A DNA stretch of 49,361 nucleotides from an uncultured Stenotrophomonas sp. (GTDB lineage Bacteria; Pseudomonadota; Gammaproteobacteria; Xanthomonadales; Xanthomonadaceae), in assembly GCF_945952405.1 (NCBI RefSeq), contig NZ_CAMFIA010000026.1:1-49361 (forward strand), read 5' to 3'. How positions within the stretch are numbered: position 1 is the first letter of the stretch; each line of letters starts with the position of its first letter. Positions 48,953 through 49,361 of this stretch are shown here, piece after piece. The position numbers and the translations under genes were made by a program. The notes below the pieces were generated by a model. The model did no database searches. It was not told the origin of the DNA and saw only the letters and a list, made by a program, of their open reading frames with translations.

Positions 48953-49041
48953 GTAGAGCCGAGCCATGCTCGGCTCAGATCTCACAGATAGCGAAATAGT
49001 CGAACTCGATGAAGATTCATCCACGCATGGCGTGGATCTAC
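48953..49041 (+). repeat. 89-bp inverted SMAG dimer, copy 2
   Basis: GTAGAGCCGAGCC-atg-CTCGGCTC leads into AGATCTCACAGATA, then ATTCATCCACGCATGG and CGTGGATCTAC. It has the same length and layout as the copy at 3935-4023 (minus strand), differing mainly in the palindrome arms and the AT-rich middle. Confidence 0.82.
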
Positions 49042-49063
49042 CCGATCGCGGAAATCTGTCAGA

Positions 49064-49167
49064 GGTGGGGCGGTATGGGTAGGCAGGACCGTTGGCGGCA
49101 TGGATGCCGTCATCGAGCCCCCATGGATGGGTTTACGGCGTGTCCTGCCTACCCATACCGTCCCACC
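49064..49167. repeat. 104-bp imperfect cruciform
   Basis: Arms of 26 bases (49064-49089 and 49142-49167) are complementary except for one position; CGGTATGGGTAGGCAGGAC is the perfect core. The loop contains two small stems (GGCATGGATGCC and CCCATGGATGGG types), giving a multi-branched fold. Confidence 0.8.
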
Positions 49168-49273
49168 ATCCCACGAAACCCCAGCTTCTGCTGATGCCGT
49201 TGCTCCGGCCGTTGCTCCGGCCGTTGCTTCGGCGGAGGCAGGGCGCAGCCCTGCCGAAAAACACGCATAAAAA

Positions 49274-49299
49274 AAACAGCAGGCCGAGGCCTGCTGTTT
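49274..49299 (-). terminator. Rho-independent terminator after tRNA-Arg
   Basis: AAACAGCAGGCC at 49274-49285 pairs with GGCCTGCTGTTT at 49288-49299 across GA. On the minus strand the stem is followed by a run of T residues, so it ends the tRNA transcript. Confidence 0.9.
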
Positions 49300-49307
49300 C
49301 GGTGTAA

Positions 49308-49361
49308 TGGTGCGCCCGGAGAGATTCGAACTCCCGACCGCCTGGTTCGTAGCCAGGTACT
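49308..49361 (-). tRNA. tRNA-Arg (anticodon ACG), 5' part outside the window
   Basis: On the minus strand the 3' end reads GGGCGCA-CCA with encoded CCA (49310-49308). The T-arm GGGAGTTCGAATCTCTC and the anticodon stem CCTGG/CCAGG with loop CTACGAA are complete; ACG is at 49350-49348. The D-arm and the 5' acceptor strand lie beyond position 49361. Confidence 0.93.

Larger units (their letters stand above)
48826..49307. other. Non-coding 3' region rich in repeats
   Basis: No gene is seen. In order it holds a GCAGGGC...GCCCTGC hairpin (48834-48850), a CAACAG short tandem repeat (about 48868-48888), an 89-bp SMAG dimer (48953-49041), a 104-bp cruciform (49064-49167), three 12-bp units CCGTTGCTCCGG (49197-49232, the third with one change), another GGCAGGGC hairpin (49237-49255) and the tRNA terminator (49274-49299). 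Open frames here are translations of the repeats. Confidence 0.75.

Noticed and set aside
48740..49307. Small genes in the 3' repeat region
   Set aside because: Their frames translate CAACAG and CCGTTGCTCCGG repeats and SMAG palindromes and lack ribosome sites.

Overview
The window looks like chromosome of a Stenotrophomonas maltophilia-type gammaproteobacterium (Xanthomonadaceae). The reasons are the high GC, the gene order yhbY/rlmE/ftsH/folP/miaA/hfq/hflX and lexA/recA/recX/alaS/csrA/tRNA-Ser, a Xanthomonas-type LexA with its TTAG...CTAA operator, many TonB-dependent receptors, and intergenic GTAG-headed palindromes of the kind described as SMAG/REP elements in S. maltophilia. The species call is inference from remembered families, not from a search.

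Positions 1-16258 are conserved housekeeping. They hold an RNA-binding protein and an rRNA methylase, the FtsH protease, folate synthesis (FolP), tRNA modification (MiaA), Hfq and HflX, a CinA-type amidase and a UbiB kinase. After a 440-base non-coding block of stacked hairpins and a 74-bp tandem GTAG repeat comes the SOS cluster lexA-recA-recX. It is followed by alaS, csrA and tRNA-Ser(GCU), which ends in a strong terminator.

Positions 16322-26312 are mostly metal acquisition and envelope genes. A TonB receptor with a Zur-like box faces an AraC-type regulator and a Fur-box siderophore receptor. A small secreted protein, an orphan pyruvate dehydrogenase E1 (AceE type) and a small membrane protein follow.

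Positions 26453-37219 form the most interesting block. An ECF sigma factor, a FecR-type anti-sigma factor and a TonB receptor with a signalling (STN) domain run straight into a Tat-exported PhoD phosphatase. Converging on them is a second operon of another TonB receptor overlapping a Tat-exported phospholipase C. Together they read as a surface-signalled system for scavenging phosphate from organic esters or phospholipids; this is inference.

Positions 37369-48825 carry an OmpA-type lipoprotein with an internal duplication, a TsdA-like dihaem cytochrome with a trihaem partner, a lipoprotein hydrolase, an MFS transporter, a frameshifted hydrolase, another siderophore receptor, and a divergent pirin/LysR pair. 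The last 480 bases have no gene. They hold a GTAG dimer also found near folP, a large imperfect cruciform, and a terminator followed by the 3' part of tRNA-Arg(ACG), cut by the window edge.
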